This document shows, in pieces, positions 22,791 to 34,887 of a DNA stretch of 60,000 bases. The stretch is from Polytrichum commune. Lineage: Eukaryota; Streptophyta; Polytrichopsida; Polytrichales; Polytrichaceae. The stretch is taken from the NCBI GenBank assembly GCA_950295325.1, contig OX485804.1, forward strand, positions 22,508,001 to 22,568,000. The letters are read 5' to 3'. The position numbers were made by a program, and so were the translations under genes. The stretch's first letter is position 1; every line of letters begins with the position of its first letter. The notes beneath the pieces are model-generated. The model ran no database searches, was not told where the DNA came from, and saw nothing but the letters and a program-made list of their open reading frames with translations.

Positions 22791-24800
22791 GGTTGTTAAG
22801 GAGGTGGGAGAATAGTGGCTTACCAAAAGAAAACTAGTAATGGTGTCGTGAGTGAGGATGAGGTATGTAAGGTATCATATGGCATTTGGGTGTATGTTTT
22901 CCATGAGGCCTTTAATGAGGATTTGAGAATGTTGATGTTTTTTTTGTTTATTAATGGAGAGTTCGTGTGTGGCTCCCCTTACCCTAGTGGTAATGGTTAT
23001 GAGGGCGTTTACTTTCCAACCATCATTTTTTAGGGTGTCTACTAAAGGGTTGTATCTGGTGTGTTTGTGTGCAAATTTTGAACATCTGTCATGACAATAT
23101 GTGAATTCTATGAATTGGATTGTGTGGGAAGAGGAGGGAAGTATTGGCATTGGACTATTAGTGGGTGCTCCTAGTATGCATAGGATATCTAGTCTTAACA
23201 TGGCTAGACATAGGCACGTTGGGTACATTGGAGGAGCGAATCCGGAATTGTGGGGTTAGGGTGTGTGTTGTTGTGGATACTTGCATTGATTAATGTGTAG
23301 GATCGGGTGAATTTGTTGGCTTATAATGTTTGGGCTATAAGGTGTACGGCTTTATTGTATCTAGCGATTTTCAAGCCTTTGAGGTGTTGATATTTGCATG
23401 TGCATTGGAGATGAGGCCATGTATTTTTGTTGTCTTTTGGGCATAGCTTGTAGTTGGGGTTAGAATGAGTGAGAAGCCAAAAAGAGTTCTTCTTTTGATT
23501 GCCCATGTATTGTGCGTATTTTAAGGTTTGTGTGATTTGGGCATGTGATATGCCTATGGCTTTCCAAGAATGGTTAGATAGTTTATGGTTAAGTTGGTTA
23601 TTTGATAGCCATTTGTCTACATATGGAATTTATCTATGACAGTGGAGGTTTCCTATTTCTAGTGTTCTTTGTTAATATGTGTACGTAAGTTGTAGATGGC
23701 ACCGTCATGTGTAGCAGTTGGGCAACTTGCGAGCCAGTCAGGGGTAGTGTGAGCTATGTATATGTGTGGGGTGGGGTTGGCTTTATCTTTATGTACCCCC
23801 TCATTTGCTAGAGCATTTGTTTTTTCATTTCCAATAACTCCTATGTGTGCTCAGACTTGGTGGATATAGATTTTGTGTGTAGTCCAATATATATGATTTA
23901 TAATTGTGGCTATGATGTAGTCTATCTAGGTGGTGATGTTGTGAGGATGGGTGCCTAATGTGGTTGTTAACAAGGAATATATTGTTAAGGCTATCCATGA
24001 AGATGTAGGTGTTGAGGTGGGTGGTTTGTATGGTGTTTATGGCTATTAAGATGGCATTAAGTTCAGCACGGAGGATGTTTTGATATCCAGGTAGTCTTTC
24101 TAAGATCTAGATGTTGTTGTAAATTTGGATTATGGAGCCAGTAGTGTTGCTTTCACTGTTTCCTTTGGAATTTTGGTGGGTGGTACAAAGGAGCCATTTG
24201 TGTACATGCATTGTTGTGGGTTAGATTTGAGAAGGTGGGTGTGATGATATTCATTCACCAAGGGCAATGTGGTGGTTGCTTTGGAGGGCGGGTCTATTAT
24301 GGGTGTGGGGATTTTACATTGTATGTTCTGGGGGCAGCTATGTGGATATTGTAGATTCTTTGTAATATATTTTGAAGGTTTTGCAGGGTTTGTGTGTTGC
24401 ATGTGATCGTGGATGCAAATTGTGGATGTAAGGGATGGCTTTGTGTATTGTTAGTATTTTCGCCATTCCGGGGCGGGGTTGTATTGTATGATGAGTGGTG
24501 GGATAGTGACAAGTGTGTGGGTATCAACATGTTGGTCTAGAGGGAATTGTTTGGATGACCAATCTGGACAATTGACTATTAGGATGGTGTTGTGTTGGTG
24601 TCTTCTTTGGTAGCCATTATGGCCCAGTGTATAGCTTTGAAGATAGTGTTGTGGTTGGTTGGGTGGGCGAATATGATTCCATTTCATTTGGTGGTTTGGG
24701 CAAGGGCCATAGACCCAAATAGAATATCTTGTTTGCAGGGTGAGTTTTTATGTGAGTTGGAGGGGGCATGTGAGGGGAGAGGAGTAGTAGGACTACATGA
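22790..24800 (-). pseudogene. decayed retroelement C-terminal region with RNase H domain
   Basis: Fragments on the minus strand lie in a consistent order though in different frames. An upstream segment (24687-24451) is followed by an RNase H start MYTNGSFVPP at about 24207-24178, the RNase H distal motif AHIGVIGNEKTNALANEG at about 23850-23798, and a C-terminal WPHLQCTC...ARYNKAVHLIAQ segment (23506-23321). Last comes an IQFIEFTYCHDR / DGWKVNALITI / VRGATH segment (23228-22875). RNase H lies C-terminal to reverse transcriptase in many plant LINE-type elements. The first catalytic Asp of the YTDGS motif is Asn, and many stops and shifts occur, so it is dead. I cannot see a reverse transcriptase domain upstream. 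The strand is strongly GT-rich on plus, as expected for a Pro/Thr/His-rich minus product. Confidence 0.6.
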
Positions 24801-25329
24801 TGTTAAATGATTCTATTAGTGGTTTGTAATTTAGGGTGTAGAATGTGGTGTTGGTTAATGAGAAGGATGCTTTTCGGTTTTTTCTTGGGGAGGATAATTA
24901 TGCATCTTTGTATTAGTCATAGTCTTTGGGTTACAAGGTCTTGTGGTGAGGGTTGAAGGAGTGGGATTTGGTTGGGTAGGTCGGTGTGTGAGAATCGATT
25001 CCATAACTAGTGCATTCTTTTGGTGGTAACTATAGTCATGTGCCTCCCTTGTTGGTCATAGATGTAGGATTCTATACCTTGTATTTATATGGTGGGTGAG
25101 TTTATGTTGATATCTCTGTCTAGGTTACATTCTTGGGTGGATAAAGTGAGTGTCGTTTTTGGGTATTGAACTTAGAATAGTTAGTATATCTTGAGTAGAT
25201 TGTTCGATTACAAATGTAGCATGTCATTCTTTGGTGTTTTTTCTCTAGTACAAGCCTTGTCATATATGTTCCACTTAAATACATGCATTTGATCAAGAAG
25301 AGTGACCACATAAGGCCCTCGTATATTAT

Positions 25330-25745
25330 CAACCTATTAAGGTAAGTGGGTCTTATATATACACTTTAAATTCTACACCCACTTCTTGTAGGATATGAAA
25401 CATGAAATAAGTGCAAGATGATATATGAATCCAAATTGTCCATGGAGCCAATTTTCTCATAAGTTTTAGAAATCACATGAATGTCAAATTCATTATCAAG
25501 GTGAAGATCTTTTTCTCAAAAATTGATCATATAAGCCCCCCCCCCCCCCCACACACACACACACACACACACACACCCACACACACACGCAATTATGTTA
25601 ACTATTGAGCCAATTTAAACTAATTGTCCAATCTCTTATAAACACATTTTTTTGGTGTCCATTTTTAGATCCACATCTAACCACATACCACTCAATATAC
25701 GTGTTTGCTCAAAATCATTAACCGAAACATGCCCCCTTATCTTAG
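25330..25745 (-). mobile_element. family A element, copy A2 (reverse)
   Basis: Complement of the A series: AAGGTAAGTGGGTCTTATAT, CACCCACTTCTTGTAGGATA, AATGTCAAATTCATTATCAA, ATTGATCATATAAG then a C-run (about 25537-25550) and (CA)n to 25588, CCAATCTCTTATAAACACAT, CACATACCACTCAATATACG, ending near ATGCCCCCTTATCTTAG. Confidence 0.65.
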
Positions 25746-26185
25746 AAGGAGGTGTTTGTAGACTGTAGAGTGGAACATTTCACAATTCCTTACAATACCT
25801 AATGGTCGTTTTACATACAGACTCGGGGGGGGGGTAGTCATTGGTTGGAGTAGCAATATACGTGCGAACAAATAATAGGGTATTTTAAAAACATGGGGGC
25901 TAAAAATTATAAATGGACTTAAGAGTAATATAGGGTATCAAAAATGGCACTGAACATCTTTAAAGTACTATAGGGTATGGAATAATAGGTGATTTGGAAT
26001 TATAAGTAATGTAAGCCATTTTTCTATTAACCCAAAGTAGAAATTTACATAATGATAGCATGTGAAAAAAGAAGAGAATTGAAAGTAATACCCCCTTATA
26101 AAATAGTGGTTGCTCGCACCTATATCCTTAACTTTTTAACACACTGCCCCCCCCCCCCCCCCGAGCATACAAACCAAGAGTTGTG
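25746..26185. other. intergenic with poly(C) and poly(G) tracts
   Basis: A G-run near 25828 and a C-run of about 16 at 26147-26162. No gene. Confidence 0.4.
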
Positions 26186-26189
26186 ACCA

Positions 26190-26650
26190 TGAAAATCATC
26201 CAAAGGCCGTATCATGGGAAATGGAAAATCCAATTTAAATTATGATTGACGGGCCCTCAAGCTCAGTGTAAAGTGAACGTGGACCACATAAAGGGACCAC
26301 AACATATATTCATGTACAGATCCCAACCATGATAATATAATATCCCTAAAAGCCAATGGCAATTTAATTCATTACCACAACCCCTAGTTTCAAGTTAGAC
26401 TCATCTCTTCTTAACATGCCTAACATAATATTTGGTAGACCGTAAAACAATATCCACTTGATGCCATTTAGGATGCCATGTAGGAAGCCATGTAGATTTT
26501 TTATTCATTCAAATTTCTTTGGTCTCTCATGCCTTCAAGATCTAGTGTAAAGTGAAGTTGGATCGTCTCCGGCTTCTCAACCAATCACATAATTTGTATA
26601 TCACATGTCAAGGGCCCTCAATCTCTAGTTTCAAGTGGCCCTAAGTTTGC
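26190..26650. mobile_element. diverged family D copies or fragments (D6)
   Basis: Contains GTGACCATGAAAATCATCCA, AAGGCCGTATCATGG, GGGCCCTCAAGCTCAGTGTA, AAGTGAA-GTTGGATCGTCTCCGGC and GGGCCCTCAATCTCTAGTTT. Words and order match D ends and middle, but the alignment is broken and possibly composite. Confidence 0.35.
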
Positions 26651-26729
26651 TCTCCAAGATACAAGACTCCAAGCAGAAGCTGATGACTCTTGCACATGTT
26701 GCTAGAATGTCAGATCCCTAAGAACGCTA

Positions 26730-26965
26730 GAACTTTTTGCAGAGATGGTCCCAGAGCCAATGAATGTGAGAACCGACCGACCACTAGTTACAGATTAATC
26801 GGTTGAGTTTCAAAACTTCAGGAAGATTACCCATCATTTTGATGGAATCTTTGGAATATACCTCAAATTCATGAAGAAAAACTGATAGATCACAACATGT
26901 AACCGGTTGGAGTTGGAAACACGAAGGATCTCGATTGATTATGCCCAAAAATCTTCCCAGACACT
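26730..26965 (+). mobile_element. family E element, copy E6
   Basis: GAGAACCGACCGACCACTAG, TTACAGATTAATCGGTTGAG, CAAAACTTCAGGAAGATTAC, CCATCATTTTGATGGAATCT, ATACCTCAAATTCATGAAG, ATCACAACATGTAACCGGTT, GGAGTTGGAAACACGAAGGA, TCTCGATTGATTATGCCCAA. Well preserved over its whole length. Confidence 0.7.
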
Positions 26966-29900
26966 GCATAGCACAACATTTCAAAGCACATCCTGGGCTT
27001 TCAGATTCTTCAAACAGGATCAAGAACTTCAACACCTTGCAGAAATTTTGCAAACTTACTCGATTGATGAGCTGCATCGGAAGAAGTTTAACGATTGTCT
27101 GATTATGGACATAAAATGCAATGTGATAGGTATCAAATAGCAAACTGATTCAATTGCAGTTGATTCTCGACCTGAATGGAAGTAGATTCTTTAACTTATC
27201 CCTTCTTCTCCTGACGATGAGTGCATATCACGAACAATTTCATAGCATCCACAAATACGAGTACTACACACAGTAGATGATTTCATGTTGGGCATGTATA
27301 TATTATGCTCTTCCCTCGCCCCCCCCCCCCCCCTTTCACATCTCTTCGAATTGAACCTCTTGGTTAAATTAGATCTATTATAACAATGTGGTCACAAATT
27401 TTATAACATTATTCAAATTTATAACAATGTTCTATGGGACTGACAATATTCCATAGAATAGTTTTGGATATTCTTCACGTTATGTCTCAATGTGGGAAAT
27501 AATCTGTGAAATATTGACAGTCCCACATATGGATATGAATAATGTTATGTTAATCTCCCAATTTTAAAAAATAAATTGTTTGCCCTCCTTTCCTCATGTT
27601 TTGAGATTTTATTTTTCACATGAGATCTCATGTTGTAGCACAATTGTCTTTTAAGTGCTTTCAGCTCTTTATTTCAAGCATGGACACTCAAGGGCTCCAT
27701 GCTTCTTGTCCATATGTCTCATAAATAGAAAATGCATAACTTGGAGTTGAAGTTTTTTGGTGTTTTGAGCACATGTAGATTTATGATGTATGAAAGATGA
27801 AGGTTCCAATTGCCTATGTATGGATTTCATAAAACAACATATATCAATTCGGATGGGAAGCAGTAATGATTTGAAACATTTGTGAGTCAAGATTTTATGT
27901 GATATAACAAACTACATGGTTATTTTATGTGATATAGTTTCAAGAGGATAGAATTATAGATGTCTATGTGTCAAATAATATTCAATTCTGGTTTAATGTA
28001 AATTTCTTATAAATCGTGAATGTTAAATTAATCTTAAATGAGTATTGAGACATTTATAAGGTCCAAGCCATGTGTATGTTGCAAGAATGTCTTCTATAAA
28101 AGCTTACTTATAACCATTGTCGTTTGAGAAGTGAAATTTGGACACAAGAACCTCTTTTATTCAAGGATTTCTATTTCCATTGCATTCAAACAGTGGGATG
28201 TATTCGTCAATTGCAAACATTCTTTTTTAACACATTTGTGATTATAGAAAGAATTAAAAGGAGAAATCATGTCCAATATTCTAATTCAATCTTTGTCATG
28301 TATATTCTATATTTCATCATAAACATTTGAGCAAAAATAATCTCATTTGCACCCCCATCCATGCTTCCAAAATTTCTCATTTGGAGTCAATTCAAGACTT
28401 AAGTTTTCAAGATGTATCTTGTGTATGTTACACTCACCTATGTGTGTTTCAAACAATTATTTTCAAGTATGACCACATTGTAAAGTAGTCATTTTGTATG
28501 GTGCACATGCCCTTATGTTGTGCTCTTGAAGAAAGTTTATAGGACTTTGATGGGATTGGGTAACTACATAAGATATTTCTTGATTTGCAATGGGATCGTG
28601 ATCTTTGCTTTTGAGAATTGTTTGTTGCTTGCAACTTAGATAACAAGTATGACAAGTGATGTGGTAGAGATAGACAAACTCGATCCCTTCCACTTCAAAG
28701 TTAAGTATGGGTTGGTGTACATACAATCACCTAGCCTATTATCTAGGTATGGCCTATACATGTCATGATCGTTTGTTGAGGGGTGGAAGATGACTTAAGG
28801 ACTACAAACCTTATATTCATTAAAATGAGAGTTTTCCAATGAATTGAGAGTACATAAGCCAAATTATTAATCCAAAAATGAAGTGAAAACCACTGGAGAG
28901 TTGTAGAATTCAAGGGAAAAAAATAACATTTGATTTCCCTACCATAAATTACGGATTGATGTGCTACCTAAAATCAACCATTTAGGATGACAATACAAGT
29001 CAACTTGACCTGAATTGACATGTACGTTATGGCTGCAAATATAATATTCTAAATATTTAGGTTGAGTCAACCTAAATTGACTAACATATTGCCCTCATTT
29101 AGGCCGACTCAACCTAAATGAGTCGATTCCTCATCTCAACATACTCTCATTTTAATGGAAACTACACGTCTCAAGTATAACCTGGTATTTTCATAACCAA
29201 TGTGGAACCAACATGGTGACAAGTGAGCCATCCTGCCATTTGGTGCCATAGGGAGCACTCCAAAGGCCATGATTAAAGTCATAGCTCCAAAGAGATGTGT
29301 TGCACCTAAGATATTCAAGGCATGACCAAATATACCCACTAGTTGCCCTACTTATGTTGAAAAAATGTGCGCTTTAAGGAATTTCGAGTGATCAACAAAC
29401 CCACAAGGAGACCATAACAACTTCATGCTATGATATGTGGACATTGTGAATTCAAGGTGATGGTTTGGTAATAGGGCTTGAGGCTTTGTGCCACAAGGTC
29501 CAAGGATCAAACTAGATTATGACCTAGTGAGTTAAGGTTTTGAGGTTTCTAGTTTCAATCGGCCTTTTGTAGGCGAGTGTAAGAGCAAGCCCACTTGAAT
29601 CTATGATACCCTATGCCAATGGTAACCCAACTAATCCAGGGCGGTTGCCCTCAAAAAACAAACCCTACAATGGCATGTTTTTACGTTGAAGCCAAGCAGT
29701 GTTGGTACATATTTTTGAGGACTCCAGAAAAAATCATGCCATCTTCTCAGCTCTTCCTCTCCACAATTGTTAGACGCCATAGACACGAAAATTAGAAACA
29801 TGTTAGAGACACCTAATGAGCAAGAATGGGAAGGGAAAATTTTCACCCCCGACAAAGAAGACCAAGTGTGTAGGAGCTTCTTCTTCATTACATAAATGCT

Positions 29901-30115
29901 AGACAAGGCATAGACCCAAAAAAAACTTGGCTTTTGGTCACTTGTAACCACTCACTATTATGCTCATCACCCATAGAGGTGTGTTACTCGCACAACTAAG
30001 AGCATTGAAACTAAGTGGGGTGATGTTAGAAGAGATGTGGCCAAGTTTTGTCGAATCCATCAATTTATGGTGGATCCGAAGACTCAAGCAAAGCATATGG
30101 CGTCACTATGTGGGA
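26966..30115. other. intergenic; no gene recognised
   Basis: A C-run of about 16 at 27318-27333. Frames at 27669-27890, 28449-28726 and 29631-29951 have no domain I recognise. Two palindromic 23-mers at 29055 and 29097 are listed separately. A segment at about 29205-29300 (GGTGCC, GAGCACT, AAGGCCA, ATG, AAA-TCATAGCT) resembles 38560-38620, an unassigned dispersed repeat. Confidence 0.4.
29055..29119. repeat. pair of 23-nt palindromes 42 bp apart
   Basis: 29055-29077 reads ATTTAGGTTG-A-GTCAACCTAAAT, palindromic except the centre and enclosing TGAGTCA / TTGACT. 29097-29119 has the same arms with two changes (AGGCCGACTCAACCT). Possible protein-binding or hairpin sequence; function not known. 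Confidence 0.6.
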
Positions 30116-30189
30116 TGCATTAGAGATGTATAGGCAAAAGGTGTCACCTAAACATATCATAAACCTTTTGCCTATACAAATCTAATGCA
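30116..30189. repeat. hairpin with 26-bp arms and 22-nt loop
   Basis: Left arm 30116-30141 (TGCATTAGAGATGTATAGGC + AAAAGG) pairs with right arm 30164-30189, 24 of 26 positions. A further partial copy of the right arm (CCCTTTTGCCTATACATG) follows at about 30199. Followed by a C-run at about 30236-30251. Confidence 0.75.
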
Positions 30190-30472
30190 TTTCACAACCC
30201 TTTTGCCTATACATGTTTAGGCTATCCTAAACCCTTCCCCCCCCCCCCCCCAATTTACAAATAGCCCCCATGTAATTAGGGGTTGAACACACATGATCAA
30301 GACGCATAACATATAATGCATCCCTCAAGGGTGCTCCATTCTAGTTTTTGGATAAACTCCATTCAAGAAGAACCCACGCTACAAGAATGACAAGTTGTTG
30401 CCATTGGTACTTTGAATAACCAGTTCTATTAGTGGCAACAACATGTGATCCTTGTAGCACCACCTGAGTATT

Positions 30473-30806
30473 AGGGTAGGCATGTCTTGAATGGATACAT
30501 TTCTCTCTGCACCCACTTCTCGTAGGATATGAAATACGTAATTAGTGTGATGATTACCTAATCCAAATCATACCTACAATCATTTTCTTCACACACTAAA
30601 GAATTTGTATAATCATTCTCTTCGTTATCAAAGTGAAGATTCTTTGAGTTATTAAATGATCATATAAGTCCCCCCCTCCCCCCCCCCCCCCCCCATGATT
30701 AAAAAATACTAAACACATCTTTTTGGTGTCCATTCTTAGATTCATGTCCAATCAAATATTATATGTGTCCATTTAAGTTTAGAAACCAAATTAGGCACAT
30801 CTACTT
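30473..30806 (-). mobile_element. family A element, copy A3 (reverse)
   Basis: GGTAGGCATGTCTTGAATGG, GCACCCACTTCTCGTAGGAT, TCGTTATCAAAGTGAAGATT, AAATGATCATATAAG then an interrupted C-run (30664-30695), AACACATCTTTTTGGTGTCC, GATTCATGTCCAATCA, ending TTAGGCACATCTACTTTA. Confidence 0.65.
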
Positions 30807-31101
30807 TACTCGAAACCCAAACTGCCATCTCCGAATTGTTGATATAAAGACACCAGCTCCCTTTTAGAATTCAAGATCCTCTGATTGGAACATGCATAAA
30901 ACCTGCGCGTCCAAGGATGCCATAGCATCGCCAAAAGTTTGAGTATATCAGGCATCATGCAACTTAAACCAAATGCAGGTGGCTATCAAATTTTTCATTC
31001 CATGTATCCAAGAATGTCAGCAACCAAGCCATCGAATCTACATCCCCAATATTGGAACTGGTATAATACTTATGAGAAGAATGATTGATGATACCAGGTA
31101 G
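30807..31101. other. flank of the 158-bp array
   Basis: Contains a weak match to one array landmark (CCAAGAATGTCAG at about 31008) but no clear unit. No gene. Confidence 0.4.
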
Positions 31102-31733
31102 AAGAGACTCTAACTGGTCATCATCTCCAACATGATTGATCTAGCTTAACTCTCCAAGGATCAAATACATATCAATCAACCCAATCTCTCATTCCCATGT
31201 GTGTCCGAGAATGTCAGATATGCGAAGTGAAGTTCGCCAAGAAGCTGTCCATTCAAGAGGAAGACTCTAACTGGACGTCATCTCCAACATGATTTGATCT
31301 AATTTAACTATCGGAGGATCAAACAGATATCAATCCAACCAATCTCTCATTCCCATGTGTGTCCGAGAATGTCAGATATGCGAAGTGAAGTTTGCCAAGA
31401 ATCTGTCCATTCAAGAGGAAGACTCTAACTGTACGTCATCTCCAACATGATTTGATCTAATTTAACTATCCGAGGATCGAATAGATATCAATCAAACCAA
31501 TCTCTCAGTCTCACATGTGTCCGAGAATGTCAGATGTGCGAAGTGAAGTTCGCCAACAAGCTGTCCATTCAAGAGCACATTCTAACTGTCACCTTCAATA
31601 TGACTGATCTGACTTGAATATCCAAAGATCAAGTAACTTCTATATCATCAAACTAATCTCTCATGCTCATGTTTGTACGAGAATGTCAGATACACAAAGA
31701 TGGTGAAGCAAGCTATGAAATGAATGTCTTCAA
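31102..31733 (+). repeat. 158-bp tandem satellite, four units
   Basis: Units start at 31102, 31260, 31418 and 31576, exactly 158 bp apart. Each contains GACTCTAACTG, CATCTCCAACATGATT, CCAATCTCTCA, TGTGTCCGAGAATGTCAGAT and GTGAAGTTCGCCAA-AA-CTGTCCATTCAAGAG. Units 2 and 3 are the most alike; unit 4 is diverged. Words from the unit (AAGAATGTCAGA) also occur singly at about 41475. Non-coding. Confidence 0.85.
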
Positions 31734-31854
31734 CAGTCATGCAAAAGACAGATTGGCAATAACAGGAGAGGAGAAAGTTAAGGTAAAGTTGCATACTGAG
31801 CCCAACAATATACCGTTTCGGAACTTGAGATTGAACTTGCTGTAAGGTTGACGG

Positions 31855-32236
31855 GCCTTAAATGGTTACTTTTCCCAACTGGCCCACTTCTTCTAGGATA
31901 TGAAACATGCCACTAGTATGAGATGGTTAGCAAATCCACATCAAGGTTGTAGCCACTGTCCTCATAATTTTCAGAGCTCATATGAATATCTCATTCATTA
32001 TGAAAGTGAAGATTCTCGTGCTCATTAAATGATCACTTAGGTCCCCCTCCTCCAAACCAATTGTGTTGACCATTGAGCATGGGATGGTTATCACATTTTG
32101 AACACGCACTCCAATGTTTTTTAAGACAGTGTGTTTTTGATATCCATTCTTAGAGCCACACCTGACTACATACCACTCAAATATAATTGTTGTTTGAGAA
32201 AAGTAGCCCAATGTAGACACGTCTACCTTTAGTAAA
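31855..32236 (-). mobile_element. family A element, copy A4 (reverse)
   Basis: GGGCCTTAAATGGTTACTTT, CCCACTTCTTCTAGGATATG, AGAGCTCATATGAATATCTC, GAAAGTGAAGATTCTCGTGC, GATCACTTAGGTCCCCCTCC, GACCATTGAGCATGGGATGG, ACATACCACTCAAATATAAT, ending GTAGACACGTCTACCTTTAG. Nearly full length. Confidence 0.7.
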
Positions 32237-33964
32237 GACATGGGCCTTACATGATCACTCCTCTTAATTTGGATGCCTAATTGTGGGTTGGAATACAATG
32301 TGTACTTAACAATATTATCCATGATGTTTATAATGTTGGTTTCCTCCCATATAGTGTGGTTTACCATATAGAATGTAAGTTCCTTCATAGATTGGTCAAC
32401 ACACTTATACAAGCATGTTGTTTGGGACTATATCTTCTACTAGTGATGAATTAGTATTTATTTATCCTTATCAATGTGGTAATTCAATACTTTTGCAATT
32501 CCAATAGTTTATGTGCCCACCTTGTGTCAAAGAGTTGTTTAAAATCAATACACATATTCAATTTCAAGACAACATCAATTTGTGTTAAAACTATCGACTT
32601 GGTTGATGGAACAAAATGTTAGTACTACGACAACGTCAAGCCCAAACCCACCACACGGATTTGTATGTTACTTCTATCCCAAAAAGGTGTGCCATATGTC
32701 ATCATGTCAGTGATTGGAACATCTTAAAAGATGATGTGGTATTTAGACAAGACATGCCCATTCATATCTAGTAATGAGGACTGATGCTTGGAGATTCATA
32801 GTGCTATAAAAGACTTATATGAACGTCATTTTTAACCATCATAAAGAACCTACATAAGATAACTTCCATGGTCAAAAAGCTATACCACCACATTACTTCA
32901 AACAAAAATTCATGCTAGCTAACTCCATTTATATGCTATATTAGCAGTTTGGTTTGAATGGTTTGAACCATCTATAGCCTAAAATCTACATTTGAAAGCT
33001 TGTTGGACGATGGGATTAGCACTATAGCACTTGATTGAGTCTAATGGGATCCAATGTGATTACAAAAATGAGTCATGCACTTGGAGGGAGGAGTCTTGAT
33101 CCAAATTGAACAACATTGGCACTTGTATGCAACAATCCACATGTTTGTCTTGCATGCTTTGCTTTTTCAAGCACACAAGGTTTAAGGGTGTTATTCAGTT
33201 AGTGTTTCTCCATCTTCTATTGACCAGACTTGTATCTTGAATATGTGTTGCATTAGCAAATCTATGTTCAAACATCAACCAAAAAAACCATATTGAAAAT
33301 CAAACCTCCCTTAATCTAGTTATGGCTATCATAAATGCATGTTTGTTGATCCCTTAGTTGAATACCCATGGTCCTTCCAATCGTGTTCACTATCATGTGT
33401 GCAATAGTTAATAAGATTTGAAAATGTAGTTCAATTTTTGTTTAAACACATGCCTATGTGGAGTGTGTTCTTTAATCTTCACCAAACCATACACAACCAT
33501 TGTAGAATTATTAAGAAAAGTTATTCATTTACACCCACATACATGAGTACCTTATCAGTGTTGGCACAAAATAGATAGAGATTCATGTCGTGTAGTGATT
33601 GGTTGGTTTAGATCCAAAAGGGTATTGAGATTGAGGAGGTTTTCAAATATGGCTATATGGTGAACACGTAATATTACTAAGTAGCTACATGATGATCACT
33701 TTCCAAAAACTTTGATAATCGACAAATGCTTGTTAAAAAAGCTTACAACACACCACCTGATCATTAAAAAGGTTGAAGGTCCTTTGATGGGCTTATGTCT
33801 TCCTCAAATGGGACAGGGGATACCTTTGTTTAGTGCTTCCCATAAACATGGAATCGTGAAATTAAAGGAAAATTATGCTCATATGATACCTAATCCCACA
33901 AAACGCAACTAGCTAGGGAGTTGTGTAATGTTATGCATGGTTTGAATCATGGCCAACTATACAA
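32237..33964. other. intergenic; diverged A-like pieces
   Basis: About 33330-33510 shares TTGATCCCTTAGTTGAATAC, TCCTTCCAATCGTGTTCACT and TCACCAAACCATACACAACC with copy A12. No gene recognised. Confidence 0.35.
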
Positions 33965-34605
33965 TAAGGTAAGGTCAATGTGTTTAATTCAGTTACTCTT
34001 CTTATTAAGACACATATATTTGAGTGGTGTTTGATTAGTGTGGTTACAAGAACATATATCAAAAAGACATATCTTGAAAGGGATTTGGACCTCATGCTCA
34101 AAATATGATATCCATTCTAAGCTCAATAGTCAACATAATTTGGAGTCCTATATGATCAGTTATGTTGGCGATTAACAAACATGACACTCTGAGACCTCCA
34201 TGCATCTAGTTTAGGCCCTTCGCAAATAGTGTACATGCAACACTAAATACCATAAACGGTGTAGTTCAAACATGCAATCATACAATGGGTTAAGTTTAAA
34301 ATGTTATGATTGGAGGTAGAACATTATTCGGTTCAACACTTAAGAGTGCCGAAAGATATTTTCCACATAGTATCCAACACATCATAGAGCGATAACAAAA
34401 CATTATCAAAGTGTTATCAACATAGGCGAGAATCTTCACTTTGATAATGAAGAACATATTCATATGAGCTTTGAAAACTATGAGAAAAGTGAATACACAC
34501 CTCAATTTGGATTTGCTAATCATTTCATACTAGTCGTGTGTCTCATATCCTACGAAAAGTGAGGTACTTGGAAAAAAGTAACCACTTAAGATGCATCTAC
34601 CTTAC
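33965..34605 (+). mobile_element. family A element, copy A5, interrupted by about 235 bp
   Basis: Left half 33965-34165 (ATAAGGTAAGG-TCAATGTG, ATATTTGAGTGGTG, ATGCTCAAAATATG, CTCAATAGTCAACATAATTTGG, TATATGATCAGTTA). Right half about 34400-34605 (GAATCTTCACTTTGATAATG, TCATATGAGCTTTGAAAACT, CTCAATTTGGATTTGCTAAT, CTCATATCCTACGAAAAGTG, GATGCATCTACCTTA). The insert between (34165-34400) carries ACTAAATACCATAAACGGTG at about 34239, the inverse of the motif at 4303. Confidence 0.65.
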
Positions 34606-34887
34606 ATCAAACCAAGTGCAAGCAAATTGCAAAGAATGTCCAAATTCCCAATAAAACCATCAAAACAATAAGTTAAATTATGTAGGCCAAGGTACGTGAC
34701 CATAAAGGAAGGATGAATGATAACAGGCTGAGGAGAGAATTGACACTGACAATCAAGTCAACGTAACTTTATAGCTTTTCTAGGACTTCAATAAGTTATA
34801 CGGAGTTGAAGTCCTACATTTCATTCTATTCCATAAAAGCACGTCTTTAGTCAATTGAATTCGGTGGTGTAAAGAGCTCAAGGTAAG
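34606..34887. other. intergenic, nothing recognised
   Basis: Short spacer between two family A copies. No supported feature. Confidence 0.4.

Noticed and set aside
31102-31733. Possible CRISPR-like array
   Set aside because: Units are contiguous 158-bp copies without short repeat and unique spacer structure, in plant nuclear DNA.
31978-32412. 144-codon minus-strand frame
   Set aside because: Largely inside family A copy A4; repeated copies do not keep the frame open, so it is not a conserved protein.
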